Counted from the stretch's first letter, positions 24,992 through 33,108 are shown. The stretch is DNA of 33,344 nucleotides from Halomonas organivorans (GCF_014192055.1 NZ_JACHXM010000037.1:1-33344), one strand, 5' to 3'. Program-made: numbers and translations. Notes: generated from the letters alone by a model not told the origin.

Positions 24992-25609
24992 ATGCGACGC
25001 CCGAAGCCTTACCTGCTACCCGGCCTGGCCCTGGCCCTGCTGCTGGGCGGCTGCGCCGCCCGCACGCCTGCCCCCGACGCAGCGCGCAGCGCCGATGACT
25101 GGCAAGCCCAGAAGGTACGACTGGAAGCCATGCAGACCTGGGAACTGACCGGCAAGGCCGGCCTGCGCACCCCGGAGGACAGCACCAGCGCCAACCTCGA
25201 CTGGAACCAGACGCCCTACCACTTCCGCTTGCTGCTCAGCGGGCCCTTCGGCAGCGGCCGAAGCGTGCTGGAGGGGCGCGAGGGACGCGTCTCGCTGACC
25301 ACCGGCGAAGGACGCTTCGAGGCCGAGAGCCCCGAGGCGCTGATGGAGCAGCGGCTCGGCTGGTCGCTGCCGGTCGCCGCGCTGAGCGACTGGGTCCGCG
25401 GCCTGCCCGCCGACGACCGCCCGCACCAGTTGACCCGCGACGCACGCGGCTTCCCGGAACGTCTGGAGCAGGATGGCTGGACCATCGATTACCTGGACTG
25501 GATGCGCGTCGAGGACCTGTGGCTGCCGCGCCGCATGAAGATGCAGTACGGCGACCTCAACGTCACCCTGGTGGTGACCCGCTGGCAGCCTGAGACCACC
25601 GATGTCTGA
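24992..25609 (+). CDS. lolB: Outer-membrane lipoprotein receptor LolB
   Basis: LolB takes lipoproteins from periplasmic LolA and inserts them in the outer membrane, and is itself a lipoprotein. The 205-residue product has a signal ending in LLGGC (Cys21). The mature part has the conserved WELTGKAGLRTP strand, GPFGSGRSVLEG and LSDWVRGLP, and YGDLNVTLVVTRW near the end. The size equals E. coli LolB (207). It overlaps ispE by eight bases, so the two are translationally coupled. The gene pair lolB-ispE is widely conserved in gammaproteobacteria. Confidence 0.92.
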   Translation: MRRPKPYLLPGLALALLLGGCAARTPAPDAARSADDWQAQKVRLEAMQTWELTGKAGLRTPEDSTSANLDWNQTPYHFRLLLSGPFGSGRSVLEGREGRVSLTTGEGRFEAESPEALMEQRLGWSLPVAALSDWVRGLPADDRPHQLTRDARGFPERLEQDGWTIDYLDWMRVEDLWLPRRMKMQYGDLNVTLVVTRWQPETTDV

Positions 25610-26459
25610 CGCCGGCCGCCTGATCCTGCCCGCGCCGGCCAAGCTCAACCGCATGCTGCATATTACCGGCCGGCGCGCCGACGGCTACCACGAGCTGCAG
25701 ACGCTGTTCCAGTTCCTCGACCACGGCGACGCCCTGACGCTCTCGCCGCGTGACGACGGCGAGCTACGCCTGTCGCCGACGCTTCCCGGCGTCATTGAGG
25801 CGGACAACCTGGTCCTGCGCGCCGCGAGAACGCTGCGCGAGGCCACCGGCTGCCGGCAAGGCGCCGACATTCTTCTCGACAAGCGCCTGCCACTGGGCGG
25901 TGGCCTGGGGGGCGGCAGCAGCGACGCCGCCACCGCCCTGCTCGGCCTGAACCGCCTTTGGGACCTCGACCAGTCGCTCGACGTCCTGGCCGAGCTCGGC
26001 CTGGCGCTGGGCGCCGACGTGCCGGTGTTCGTTCACGGCCGCGCCGCCTGGGCGGAAGGCATCGGCGAACGCCTGACGCCGGTGGAGCTCGACACCCCCT
26101 GGTTCGTGGTCGTCCACCCCGGCGTGAGCGTATCCACGCCGGCGGTGTTCCAGGCCGCGGAATTGACACGCGACACCCCCCCGATTACCATGGCGCGCGC
26201 ACTTCAGGGGGGAACGGCGAGCTGGCGCAACGACTGCGAGCCCACGGTCCGGGTACTGCATCCCGAGGTCGAGATCGCGCTCGATTGGTTGAGCGACCGG
26301 GCACCGGCCATGCTGACCGGAACCGGCGCCTGTGTCTTCGCCCGTCTGGACCATGAAGCCGATGCCGCGGCACTGCTGGCCGACATGCCACGCCGCTGGA
26401 CGGCTTTCAAGGCCCGGGGGCGGAATCGCTCTCCTCTCCATGATGCTCTGGATCGATGA
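25602..26459 (+). CDS. ispE: 4-diphosphocytidyl-2-C-methyl-D-erythritol kinase
   Basis: The GHMP-family kinase phosphorylates CDP-methylerythritol in the non-mevalonate isoprenoid pathway. The 285-residue protein starts with PAPAKLNRMLHITGRRADGY, the substrate-side motif. The ATP-binding PLGGGLGGGSSDAA is at residues 97-110, and the third GHMP motif (MLTGTGACVFA) is near residue 231. Length matches E. coli IspE (283). It overlaps the end of lolB and is followed 51 bases later by tRNA-Gln, as in Pseudomonas. Confidence 0.95.
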   Translation: MSDAGRLILPAPAKLNRMLHITGRRADGYHELQTLFQFLDHGDALTLSPRDDGELRLSPTLPGVIEADNLVLRAARTLREATGCRQGADILLDKRLPLGGGLGGGSSDAATALLGLNRLWDLDQSLDVLAELGLALGADVPVFVHGRAAWAEGIGERLTPVELDTPWFVVVHPGVSVSTPAVFQAAELTRDTPPITMARALQGGTASWRNDCEPTVRVLHPEVEIALDWLSDRAPAMLTGTGACVFARLDHEADAAALLADMPRRWTAFKARGRNRSPLHDALDR

Positions 26460-26510
26460 CCGACCCCTCCATGACGTCGGCATGACCCGATCCGGCACGG
26501 TAAAGGTTGC

Positions 26511-26585
26511 TGGGGTATAGCCAAGCGGTAAGGCAGCGGTTTTTGGTATCGCCATGCGCAGGTTCGAATCCTGCTACCCCAGCCA
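26511..26585 (+). tRNA. tRNA-Gln (TTG anticodon)
   Basis: The 75-base cloverleaf closely resembles E. coli tRNA-Gln. The acceptor stem is TGGGGTA with TACCCCA, the anticodon TTG is at 26543-26545 in the loop TTTTGGT, and the T arm is CAGGTTCGAATCCTG. The CCA end is encoded (26583-26585). It lies between ispE and prs. Confidence 0.97.
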
Positions 26586-26646
26586 TTTCCCTTCCGGACG
26601 ATCCGATCCGAACCCTGATGTCCCAACACTGCAAAGGTGGCTGCGC

Positions 26647-27588
26647 GTGTCAAAATTGATGGTTTTCGCCGGGAACGCCAATCCCGAACTCGCCCAGAAG
26701 GTCGCCGAGAGCCTGGACAACCGGCTGGGCAATGCCACGGTCGGCCAGTTCAGTGACGGCGAAGTCGCGGTCGAGATCAACGAGAACGTGCGCGGCAAGG
26801 ACGTCTTCGTCCTGCAGCCCACCTGTGCCCCGACCAACGACAACCTGATGGAAATGATCCTGATGGTGGACGCCCTGCGCCGGGCCTCCGCCAGCCGGGT
26901 CACCGCCGTGGTGCCCTACTTCGGCTATGCCCGTCAGGACCGTCGCGTGCGCTCCGCCCGAGTGCCGATCTCGGCCAAGATCGTCGCCGACATGATGGTC
27001 AAGGCCGGCGTCGACCGGGTGATGACCATGGACCTGCACGCCGACCAGATCCAAGGCTTCTTCGACGTGCCGGTGGACAACGTCTACGGCTCGCCGATCC
27101 TGCTCGACGACATCGAGCGCCAGAACTATGACGACCTGGTGGTGGTCTCCCCCGACGTGGGCGGCGTGGTACGCGCCCGAGCCATCGCCAAGCAGCTCAA
27201 CGCCGACCTGGCGATCATCGACAAGCGCCGCCCCCAGGCCAACCAGGCCCAGGTGATGCACATCATCGGCGAGATCGACAACCGCACCTGCGTAGTGGTC
27301 GACGACATGATCGACACCGCCGGCACCCTGTGCAAGGCCGGCGAGGCCCTCAAGGATCACGGCGCGCGCCGCGTGGTGGCTTACGCTACCCATCCGATCC
27401 TTTCCGGCCCCGCCGTCGACAACATCACCAGCTCGGTGCTCGACGAGGTGGTGGTCACCGACACCATCCCGCTGTCCGAGACCGCACGCCGCAGCGGGCG
27501 CATCCGCCAGTTGAGCGTGGCCGGGCTGATCGCCGAGGCGATCCGCCGGGTCAGCAACGAGGAATCCGTCAGCGCCATGTTCCACTAG
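26647..27588 (+). CDS. prs: Ribose-phosphate pyrophosphokinase (PRPP synthetase)
   Basis: The enzyme makes PRPP from ribose 5-phosphate and ATP for nucleotide, His, Trp and NAD synthesis. With the GTG start at 26647 (AAAGGTGG six bases upstream) it has 313 residues, against 315 in E. coli. The PRPP-binding loop VVVDDMIDTAGT is at 216-227. The flexible-loop motif YFGYARQDRRVRSARVPIS and DLHADQIQGFFDVPVDN, which contributes to the active site, are intact. An open frame runs further upstream through the tRNA but is not coding. It follows tRNA-Gln by 61 bases. Confidence 0.96.
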   Translation: MSKLMVFAGNANPELAQKVAESLDNRLGNATVGQFSDGEVAVEINENVRGKDVFVLQPTCAPTNDNLMEMILMVDALRRASASRVTAVVPYFGYARQDRRVRSARVPISAKIVADMMVKAGVDRVMTMDLHADQIQGFFDVPVDNVYGSPILLDDIERQNYDDLVVVSPDVGGVVRARAIAKQLNADLAIIDKRRPQANQAQVMHIIGEIDNRTCVVVDDMIDTAGTLCKAGEALKDHGARRVVAYATHPILSGPAVDNITSSVLDEVVVTDTIPLSETARRSGRIRQLSVAGLIAEAIRRVSNEESVSAMFH

Positions 27589-27619
27589 GCACCGTCAGCG
27601 GAACATCGCGCGGATACGT

Positions 27620-27637
27620 GCCCCGGCTCGCCGGGGC
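27620..27637 (+). terminator. Hairpin after prs
   Basis: GCCCCGGC (27620-27627) and GCCGGGGC (27630-27637) are perfect arms, giving about 7 bp of stem with a realistic loop. It lies 31 bases after the prs stop and has no T tract, so it may only partly end transcription before rplY. Confidence 0.4.
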
Positions 27638-27704
27638 GAATGGAACCACCGCCGTCTGGTCGCGGGCGCCGGTGGATTCCTTACTTCAAGCAAGAGGCAA
27701 ACTC

Positions 27705-28364
27705 ATGTCCGAATACACTCTCACAGCCAGCGTTCGTAACGACCTGGGGAAAGGTGCGAGCCGCCGCCTGCGTCGTGCGAACGAGCAAGTCCCGGCCATC
27801 ATCTATGGTGGCGAGCAGGCCCCTCAGCCGATCTCCGTCGACAAGACGTCCTTCTACAAGGCGATCGAGGAAGAGGCCTTCTTCTCTTCCGTGATCACCC
27901 TGCAGCTGGACGGCAAGGCCCAGCAGGTCGTGGTGCGTGACCTCCAGCGTCACCCCTACAAGCCGCTGGTGACCCACGCCGACTTCATGCGCATCGATGC
28001 CACCCACGAGATCACCATGCGCGTGCCGCTGCACGTGGTGAACGCCGAGACCGCCAAGGGCGTCAAGGACGAAGGTGGCGAGCTGCACATCCTGGCCAAC
28101 GAGGTCGAGGTCAGCTGCTTGCCGAAGGACCTGCCGGACTACCTGGAAATCGACGTCGCCGACGTCGCCCTGGGTACCACCCTGCACCTGTCCGACCTGA
28201 GCCTGCCGGCCGGCGTGACCGTGGTCGAGCTGACCCACGGCGAAGACCATGACCACGCGGTGCTGAGCATCACCCAGGCCAAGGTCCGCGGTGGCGAAGC
28301 CGAGGAAGGCGAAGAAGGCGAGTCCGCCGAGGGCGGCGCCGAGGACGAGGGCAGCGCCGAGTAA
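27705..28364 (+). CDS. rplY: 50S ribosomal protein L25, CTC type
   Basis: L25 binds 5S rRNA. The 219-residue protein is the long CTC/TL5 form rather than the 94-residue E. coli form. An N-terminal L25 domain (about 1-95; ASRRLRRANEQVPAIIYGG, DLQRHPYKPLVTHADF) is followed by a C-terminal beta domain (about 98-190). The last 25 residues are almost only Gly, Glu, Ser, Ala and Asp (GGEAEEGEEGESAEGG), a very acidic tail in keeping with a salt-loving organism. An AAGAGG site precedes the ATG. It is followed by a strong terminator. Confidence 0.95.
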   Translation: MSEYTLTASVRNDLGKGASRRLRRANEQVPAIIYGGEQAPQPISVDKTSFYKAIEEEAFFSSVITLQLDGKAQQVVVRDLQRHPYKPLVTHADFMRIDATHEITMRVPLHVVNAETAKGVKDEGGELHILANEVEVSCLPKDLPDYLEIDVADVALGTTLHLSDLSLPAGVTVVELTHGEDHDHAVLSITQAKVRGGEAEEGEEGESAEGGAEDEGSAE

Positions 28365-28377
28365 TTCGGTGTTGCCA

Positions 28378-28441
28378 GGGCCGCGCCCTCTGGCGCGGCC
28401 CGCGTCATCCCGATCAAGCGCTCCGGCGCTTGATTTTTTTT
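28378..28441 (+). terminator. Double hairpin terminator after rplY
   Basis: The first stem pairs GGGCCGCGCC (28378-28387) with GGCGCGGCCC (28392-28401). The second pairs TCAAGCGC (28414-28421) with GCGCTTGA (28426-28433) and is followed by eight T (28434-28441). The second is a textbook Rho-independent terminator. Confidence 0.9.
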
Positions 28442-28527
28442 GTGGTCCGCCAGCATGGCGGCCACCCCGAGGATCGCCGATACGGGCGTCATCGCCCGTT
28501 CCTGAAGATTGTTTGGAGGCAGTGAAG

Positions 28528-29112
28528 ATGAGTCAGGTCAAAGCCATCATCGGACTGGCCAACCCCGGCACCGAGTACGAGGCCACCCGCCACAACGCCG
28601 GCGCCTGGCTGCTCGATACCCTGCTGCGCCAGGCCGGCGGAGAGCTGCGCCCGGACAAGAAGTTCCTCGGCCGCTACGCTCGCATCCAACTGGACGGCCA
28701 GGAACTCCATCTGCTCGAGCCCACCACCTTCATGAATCGCAGCGGCGGCGCCGTGGCGGCACTGGTGAAGTTCTTCAAGCTCGCCCCCGATGAGCTGCTG
28801 GTCGCTCACGACGAGCTCGACCTGCCGCCGGGCACGGCCCGCTACAAGACCGGCGGCGGCCACGGCGGACACAACGGCCTGCGCGATATCATCCGGGCGC
28901 TGGGCAACGACAAGGGCTTCCACCGCCTGCGCATCGGCATTGGCCATCCCGGTGACGCCCGCCAGGTCACCAACTACGTGCTGGGACGCCCCGGCAAGGC
29001 CGAGCGAGGGGCCATCGACGCGGCCATCGACGAGTGCCTGGCCACCCTGCCCCAGGCCGTGGCCGGCGACTGGACGAAAGCCATGCAACGGCTGCACAGC
29101 TTCAAGGCGTAA
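28528..29112 (+). CDS. pth: Peptidyl-tRNA hydrolase
   Basis: The enzyme frees tRNA from peptidyl-tRNAs that drop off the ribosome. The 194-residue protein matches E. coli Pth (194). The catalytic His22 and Asn12 lie in IGLANPGTEYEATRHNAG. The other active-site segments FMNRSGGAV, AHDELDLPPG and GGHGGHNGLRDI are intact. The start at 28528 has GGAGG nine bases upstream; the long open frame before it overlaps rplY and is not coding. Its TAA stop is part of an 11-bp inverted repeat that folds with sequence 75 bases downstream. It is followed by ychF, the usual partner. Confidence 0.96.
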   Translation: MSQVKAIIGLANPGTEYEATRHNAGAWLLDTLLRQAGGELRPDKKFLGRYARIQLDGQELHLLEPTTFMNRSGGAVAALVKFFKLAPDELLVAHDELDLPPGTARYKTGGGHGGHNGLRDIIRALGNDKGFHRLRIGIGHPGDARQVTNYVLGRPGKAERGAIDAAIDECLATLPQAVAGDWTKAMQRLHSFKA

Positions 29113-29204
29113 GCTGGAAGCTGGAAGCCAGCATATAGCACGCCTCCCAGGGGGGGAGTTTATTCTTCAAGCTTCCAGCCGCGAAGCGGCGCTCTTCCAG
29201 CTTA
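29110..29204. repeat. Heptamer repeat and nested inverted repeats after pth
   Basis: AAGCTGG occurs twice in tandem (29111-29124), then AAGCCAG. TAAGCTGGAAG (29110-29120, including the stop codon) pairs with CTTCCAGCTTA (29194-29204). GCTGGAAGC (29120-29128) pairs with GCTTCCAGC (29171-29179). A small stem, GCCGC-GAA-GCGGC, occupies 29178-29190. The middle (29144-29168) holds a CTCCC/GGGAG stem followed by TTTATTCTT that may end the pth transcript. Confidence 0.65.
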
Positions 29205-29281
29205 TAGCCCATCCCTGCACCTTCTCGTACAATGGCGCCCACGAACTTTCGCGCGCACCACATCACTTTCAGGAACGACCC

Positions 29282-30373
29282 ATGGGTTTCAACTGCGGTA
29301 TCGTCGGCCTGCCCAACGTCGGCAAGTCCACCCTCTTCAATGCCCTGACCAAGTCGGGCATCGACGCCGAGAACTTCCCGTTCTGCACCATCGAGCCCAA
29401 CGTCGGCATCGTGCCGATGCCGGACCCGCGTCTCGACCGGCTGGCCGAGATCGTGAAGCCAGAGAAGGTCATCCCGACCACCATGGAGTTCGTCGACATC
29501 GCCGGTCTGGTGGCGGGCGCCTCCAAGGGCGAGGGCCTGGGCAACCAGTTCCTGGCCAACATCCGCGAGACCCAGGCCATCGCCCACGTGGTGCGCTGCT
29601 TCGATAACGACAACGTCATCCACGTGGCCAACGAGGTCGACCCGCGGGCCGATATCGAGACCATCAACCTCGAGCTGGCGCTGGCCGACCTGGACACCGT
29701 CGATCGCGCCATCCAGCGCCTGGTGCGCGTGGTCAAGGGCGGCGACAAGGAGGCCATCGCCACCAAGGCGATCCTCGACCGCATCCAGCCGCACCTGGCC
29801 GAGGGCCAGCCGCTGAGAAGCGCAGGCCTCGACGACGACGAGAAGCGCCAGCTCAAGAGCTTCGGCTTCCTGACCCTCAAGCCGACCATGTACATCGCCA
29901 ACGTCAACGAGGACGGGTTCGACGACAATCCCTACCTCGAGACGGTCAAGACCATCGCCGCCGAGGAAGGCGCCGTCGTGGTACCGGTGTGCAACCAGAT
30001 CGAGGCCGAGATCGCCGAACTCGACGACGAGGAACGTGCCATGTTCCTCGACGAGATGGGCATGGAAGAGCCCGGCCTGGACCGCGTGATTCGCGCCGGC
30101 TACGAGCTGCTGGGCCTGCAGACCTACTTCACCGCCGGGGTGAAGGAAGTGCGTGCCTGGACCGTCAAGGTCGGCGCCACCGCCCCCGAGGGTGCCGGCG
30201 TGATCCACACCGATTTCCAGAAGGGCTTCATCCGCGCCGAAGTGGTGGCCTACGACGACTTCGTCTCTCTGGGCGGCGAGCAGGGCGCCAAGGATGCCGG
30301 CAAGTGGCGCCTGGAAGGCAAGGACTACGTGCTCAAGGACGGCGACGTGGTGCACTTCCGCTTCAATGTCTGA
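29282..30373 (+). CDS. ychF: Redox-regulated ATPase YchF (Obg family)
   Basis: A 363-residue ribosome-associated P-loop protein that prefers ATP to GTP, the same length as in E. coli. The P loop GLPNVGKST is at residues 9-17, and the G3-like DIAGLVAGASKGEGLGNQ follows. The unusual G4 motif NVNE replaces NKxD and explains the ATP preference. A coiled-coil insertion lies near 130-195 and a TGS domain at about 280-360. AGGAA lies six bases before the ATG. A possible -10, TACAAT, is at 29228-29233. It is a stress-response and translation-associated factor by family. Confidence 0.96.
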   Translation: MGFNCGIVGLPNVGKSTLFNALTKSGIDAENFPFCTIEPNVGIVPMPDPRLDRLAEIVKPEKVIPTTMEFVDIAGLVAGASKGEGLGNQFLANIRETQAIAHVVRCFDNDNVIHVANEVDPRADIETINLELALADLDTVDRAIQRLVRVVKGGDKEAIATKAILDRIQPHLAEGQPLRSAGLDDDEKRQLKSFGFLTLKPTMYIANVNEDGFDDNPYLETVKTIAAEEGAVVVPVCNQIEAEIAELDDEERAMFLDEMGMEEPGLDRVIRAGYELLGLQTYFTAGVKEVRAWTVKVGATAPEGAGVIHTDFQKGFIRAEVVAYDDFVSLGGEQGAKDAGKWRLEGKDYVLKDGDVVHFRFNV

Positions 30374-30400
30374 GGCCCTGTCCCGGACAGACGGCTTCCT

Positions 30401-30427
30401 GCGACACCGGCCCAGCGCCGGTGTCGC
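30401..30427 (+). terminator. Hairpin after ychF
   Basis: GCGACACCGGC (30401-30411) and GCCGGTGTCGC (30417-30427) form a perfect 11-bp stem with a five-base loop, 28 bases after the ychF stop. No T tract follows, so termination may be partial, and the AraC gene begins 25 bases later. Confidence 0.6.
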
Positions 30428-30452
30428 CTAGCTTCCGATCGGCCATGCCGCC

Positions 30453-31244
30453 ATGTTAGAGGACCCCATCCTCACCAGGCCGATCTTCGCCCTGGCTCAC
30501 GACTATCGGCACGGCTCACGCGTCGCGCGACACCAGCACGGCCACGCGCAGCTCCTGCACGCCCTGAGCGGTGTCGTCACGGTGAATACCGATGCCGGCA
30601 CCTGGGTAGTACCTCCCGGGCGTGGCGTCTGGGTCCCCGCCGGAGTGGCACATGATCTAAAGATCGCCGGCCAGGTAAGAATGCGCACCCTGTTCGTGGA
30701 CCCACTGGCTCGCGCCGATCTTCCGGAAAGTTGCCGAGTAGTAGACATCTCACCGCTGCTACGCGAGCTGATCGTCACGGCCATGGAGATCGACCACTCC
30801 TATGCGCTTGGCGGGCGGGACGAGCGAGTCATGGAACTCATCCTCGACGAGCTTCGGGTGTTGCCCATTCTGGCCCTGAACGTGCCATCACCAAGCAACC
30901 CCGTGCTCGCCGAGCTCTGTCGACGCCTCAGGGAGACCCCCGGTGAAAGCTGGACGCGCCAGGCCGCGGCCGAATCCATAGGCTTGAGCGACAAGACCCT
31001 GACGCGGCTGTTTCAACGCGAGACAGGGTTAAGTTTCGTTCAGTGGCTACGCCGACTGCGCCTGCTGATGGCACTGGATTCGCTGGCCGCCGGACACAGC
31101 GTCCTCGATGTTGCCCTGGATCTTGGCTATGAGAGCCCCAGCGCCTTTACCGCCATGTTCCGGCGCACGCTCGGCGTGCCTCCCAGCTTCTACGTCGGCA
31201 AGCAGCCAGCTCACGGTGCCAACTCGCCCGCCTGGCGCACCTAG
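30453..31244 (+). CDS. AraC-family transcriptional regulator (NimR-like)
   Basis: The 263-residue protein has an N-terminal cupin sensor (about 15-100; HQHGHAQLLHALSGVVTV, VVPPGRGVWVPAGVAHDL). The C-terminal AraC double helix-turn-helix lies at about 165-250 (AAAESIGLSDKTLTRLFQRE, ALDLGYESPSAFTAMFRRTL). The pattern is close to NimR/YeaM, which usually represses a nearby efflux gene. No such gene is adjacent here; the neighbours are ychF and the convergent leuA. Its stop (TAG, 31242-31244) overlaps the leuA stop by two bases within CTAG. Compared with the Pseudomonas order I remember, this gene and leuA are an insertion before tRNA-Met. The target is unknown. Confidence 0.85.
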   Translation: MLEDPILTRPIFALAHDYRHGSRVARHQHGHAQLLHALSGVVTVNTDAGTWVVPPGRGVWVPAGVAHDLKIAGQVRMRTLFVDPLARADLPESCRVVDISPLLRELIVTAMEIDHSYALGGRDERVMELILDELRVLPILALNVPSPSNPVLAELCRRLRETPGESWTRQAAAESIGLSDKTLTRLFQRETGLSFVQWLRRLRLLMALDSLAAGHSVLDVALDLGYESPSAFTAMFRRTLGVPPSFYVGKQPAHGANSPAWRT

Positions 31245-32935
31245 GTTCTCTGACGGATCGTCAACAATCTCGCGGCCGCACCCAGAAGAGCGCGGATCGC
31301 CGCACCGGTCGAGTCTCCCTCGACAGCAACACCGAAACGATGATTGCCATCTTCATCCCGACACTCCACGTAAGCCACGGCACGACTCTCGGTATCGCCC
31401 CCCAAGCTATGTTCCTGATAGTCAACGATATCCAACCGAAGATCGAGCGGACCACGCAGGCTATCGACTACGCTCTCCAGCACACCACCACCGTGCCCCT
31501 GAAGCGCCAGCGTATGCCCGGCATGACACAGCAGCCCTTCAAAGCATTGGACGCGAGGGTCATCCCCACCCCCAGCACCTGTGATGCGATAATCCCCAAG
31601 TACCATCAAGGGGGTCCCATGCAGCCCGTAGGTCTCACGAAATAACTGCCAGATTCGCGCTGAGTCGAGCTCTCGACCGCTGGCATCCGAGTCGCGCTGT
31701 ACCAAGCGACTGAATTCCATCTGCAGGCGGCGCGGCATTCTCAGCCCGTGGTCTTGCTCCAGCAGCCAGGCCACCCCTCCCTTTCCGGACTGGCTGTTCA
31801 CGCGAATCACTGCTTCATAGCTTGCCCCCACATCGACAGGATCCAATGGCAGATACGGCACCTGCCAGCAACCCTCAGGATCACTGGCGCGAGCAGCAAA
31901 GCCCTTGCGAATCGCGTCCTGGTGCGAGCCGGAAAAGGCCGTAAAGACCAGCTCACCTGCATAAGGATGTCGCGGATGCACCGGCAGCTGATTGCACGAC
32001 TCCACCACCCTGACTACCTCCGCCATATCAGAAAAATCGACGCCTGGGTCGATACCCTGGGTATAGAGGTTGAGCGCCAGGGTGACGAGATCGACATTGC
32101 CCGTCCGTTCACCGTTGCCGAACAGGCATCCCTCGACGCGCGCCGCACCCGCCAGTTGCGCTTGCTCGGCACAGGCGACACCGGTTCCACGATCATTGTG
32201 AGGGTGCACGCTGATCGTGATATGGGAAAGATCGGAGAAGTGTCGCATGAACCACTCGATCTGATCGGCATAGACGTTGGGGGTCGCCACCTCCACGGTC
32301 GCCGGCAGATTGAGAATCAAGGGCCGCTCCGCCGAGGGTTGCCAGGCCTGACACACCGCCTCGCAAATCTCCAGGGCAAACTCCGGCTCGGTAAAGCAGA
32401 AGGTCTCGGGCGAGTACTGGTAGATCCATTCCGTCTCCGGCTGCGCCTCGCACAGCTCACGGATCAGCCGAGTCCCGCTAACCGCCATGTCGATCGTGGC
32501 CTGCCGACCCTGGGAGAAAACCAGCTCACGGAATACCGGCGCAGTCGCGTTATACAGGTGCACGATGGCACGAGGCGCTCCTCTCAACGCCTCCAGAGTA
32601 TCTCGTATCAGGTCCTCCCTGGCCTGGGTGATGACCTGAATCCAGACGTCGTCGGGGATACTGCCCCCATCGATGAGCCCACGGACGAAGCTGAAGTCGG
32701 TCTGGGACGCTGCGGGAAAGGCGATCTCGATTTCCTTGTATCCCAGCCTGACCAGCAGATCGAAGAACTGACGCTTGCGCTCGATGCCCATGGGTTCGAT
32801 CAGGGCCTGATTGCCATCTCGCAGATCGGTGGAGCACCAACGCGGAGCAGCCTCGAGTCGACGCGATGGCCAGCGACGATCAGGCAGCTCGATGGAAGCA
32901 AAAGGACGGTACTTACGTTCGGGATGTTTCAGCAT
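31241..32935 (-). CDS. leuA: 2-isopropylmalate synthase
   Basis: The enzyme condenses 2-ketoisovalerate with acetyl-CoA, the first step of leucine synthesis. The 564-residue form is the longer subclass (E. coli LeuA has 523). The catalytic barrel holds STDLRDGNQA (35-44), metal ligands in HPHND (244-248) and GNGERTGNVDL near 273. The C-terminal LeuA dimer/regulatory domain, expected to bind leucine, occupies about 425-560. All key residues appear intact. GAGGAG lies eight bases before the ATG. Codon use looks less GC-biased than the flanking housekeeping genes, by eye only. No leuB/C/D genes are near, as is common for this form. A short Val-Leu ORF and hairpin immediately precede it. Confidence 0.93.
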   Translation of the reverse strand: MLKHPERKYRPFASIELPDRRWPSRRLEAAPRWCSTDLRDGNQALIEPMGIERKRQFFDLLVRLGYKEIEIAFPAASQTDFSFVRGLIDGGSIPDDVWIQVITQAREDLIRDTLEALRGAPRAIVHLYNATAPVFRELVFSQGRQATIDMAVSGTRLIRELCEAQPETEWIYQYSPETFCFTEPEFALEICEAVCQAWQPSAERPLILNLPATVEVATPNVYADQIEWFMRHFSDLSHITISVHPHNDRGTGVACAEQAQLAGAARVEGCLFGNGERTGNVDLVTLALNLYTQGIDPGVDFSDMAEVVRVVESCNQLPVHPRHPYAGELVFTAFSGSHQDAIRKGFAARASDPEGCWQVPYLPLDPVDVGASYEAVIRVNSQSGKGGVAWLLEQDHGLRMPRRLQMEFSRLVQRDSDASGRELDSARIWQLFRETYGLHGTPLMVLGDYRITGAGGGDDPRVQCFEGLLCHAGHTLALQGHGGGVLESVVDSLRGPLDLRLDIVDYQEHSLGGDTESRAVAYVECRDEDGNHRFGVAVEGDSTGAAIRALLGAAARLLTIRQRT

Positions 32936-32939
32936 CTAG

Positions 32940-33057
32940 GGTTCTCCTCGTCAAAGAACCATCAGCTTCCCCCTTCCCTATCGAGACTTCGCCAGCGTAC
33001 GAGACGGCCTTCGTCGCGAAATGGACAGGCATCGCACAACCGCCACCCGCAGCTCAT
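32940..33057 (-). promoter_or_regulatory. leuA leader with tiny ORFs and a hairpin at the ribosome site
   Basis: A four-codon ORF, ATG-GTT-CTT-TGA (Met-Val-Leu-stop, 32962-32951), has AAGGGGGA upstream. GGTTCT (32960-32955 on the minus strand) pairs with AGAACC (32945-32940), a 6-bp stem around the start of the leuA ribosome site. A 31-codon ORF (33057-32962) ends in TGATG, sharing one base with the ATG of the tiny ORF. Leu codons are not clustered, so classical attenuation is not supported. Confidence 0.3.
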
Positions 33058-33065
33058 CTTTCAAT

Positions 33066-33093
33066 TTGACAAGAACGGCAAAAACAGTAGAAT
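33066..33093 (+). promoter_or_regulatory. Promoter of tRNA-Met
   Basis: A consensus -35 TTGACA (33066-33071) and TAGAAT (33088-33093) are 16 bp apart. The GC-rich ACGCCCCC after the -10 is the kind of discriminator seen at stringently controlled tRNA promoters. The tRNA starts 16 bases past the -10. Confidence 0.8.
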
Positions 33094-33108
33094 ACGCCCC
33101 CGTTGTCC

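Noticed and set aside
21867..25148. A 1093-codon plus-strand open frame across hemA and the TPR gene
   Set aside because: It runs antisense to hemA and out of frame through the TPR and lolB genes, both with clear motifs. It has no domains or ribosome site.
29228..29233. A full ychF promoter with TACAAT as -10
   Set aside because: No acceptable -35 lies 16-18 bp upstream, so it is only mentioned in the gene entry.
32936..33057. A classical leucine attenuator before leuA
   Set aside because: There is no run of Leu codons and no terminator/antiterminator pair. Only the tiny Val-Leu ORF is notable.
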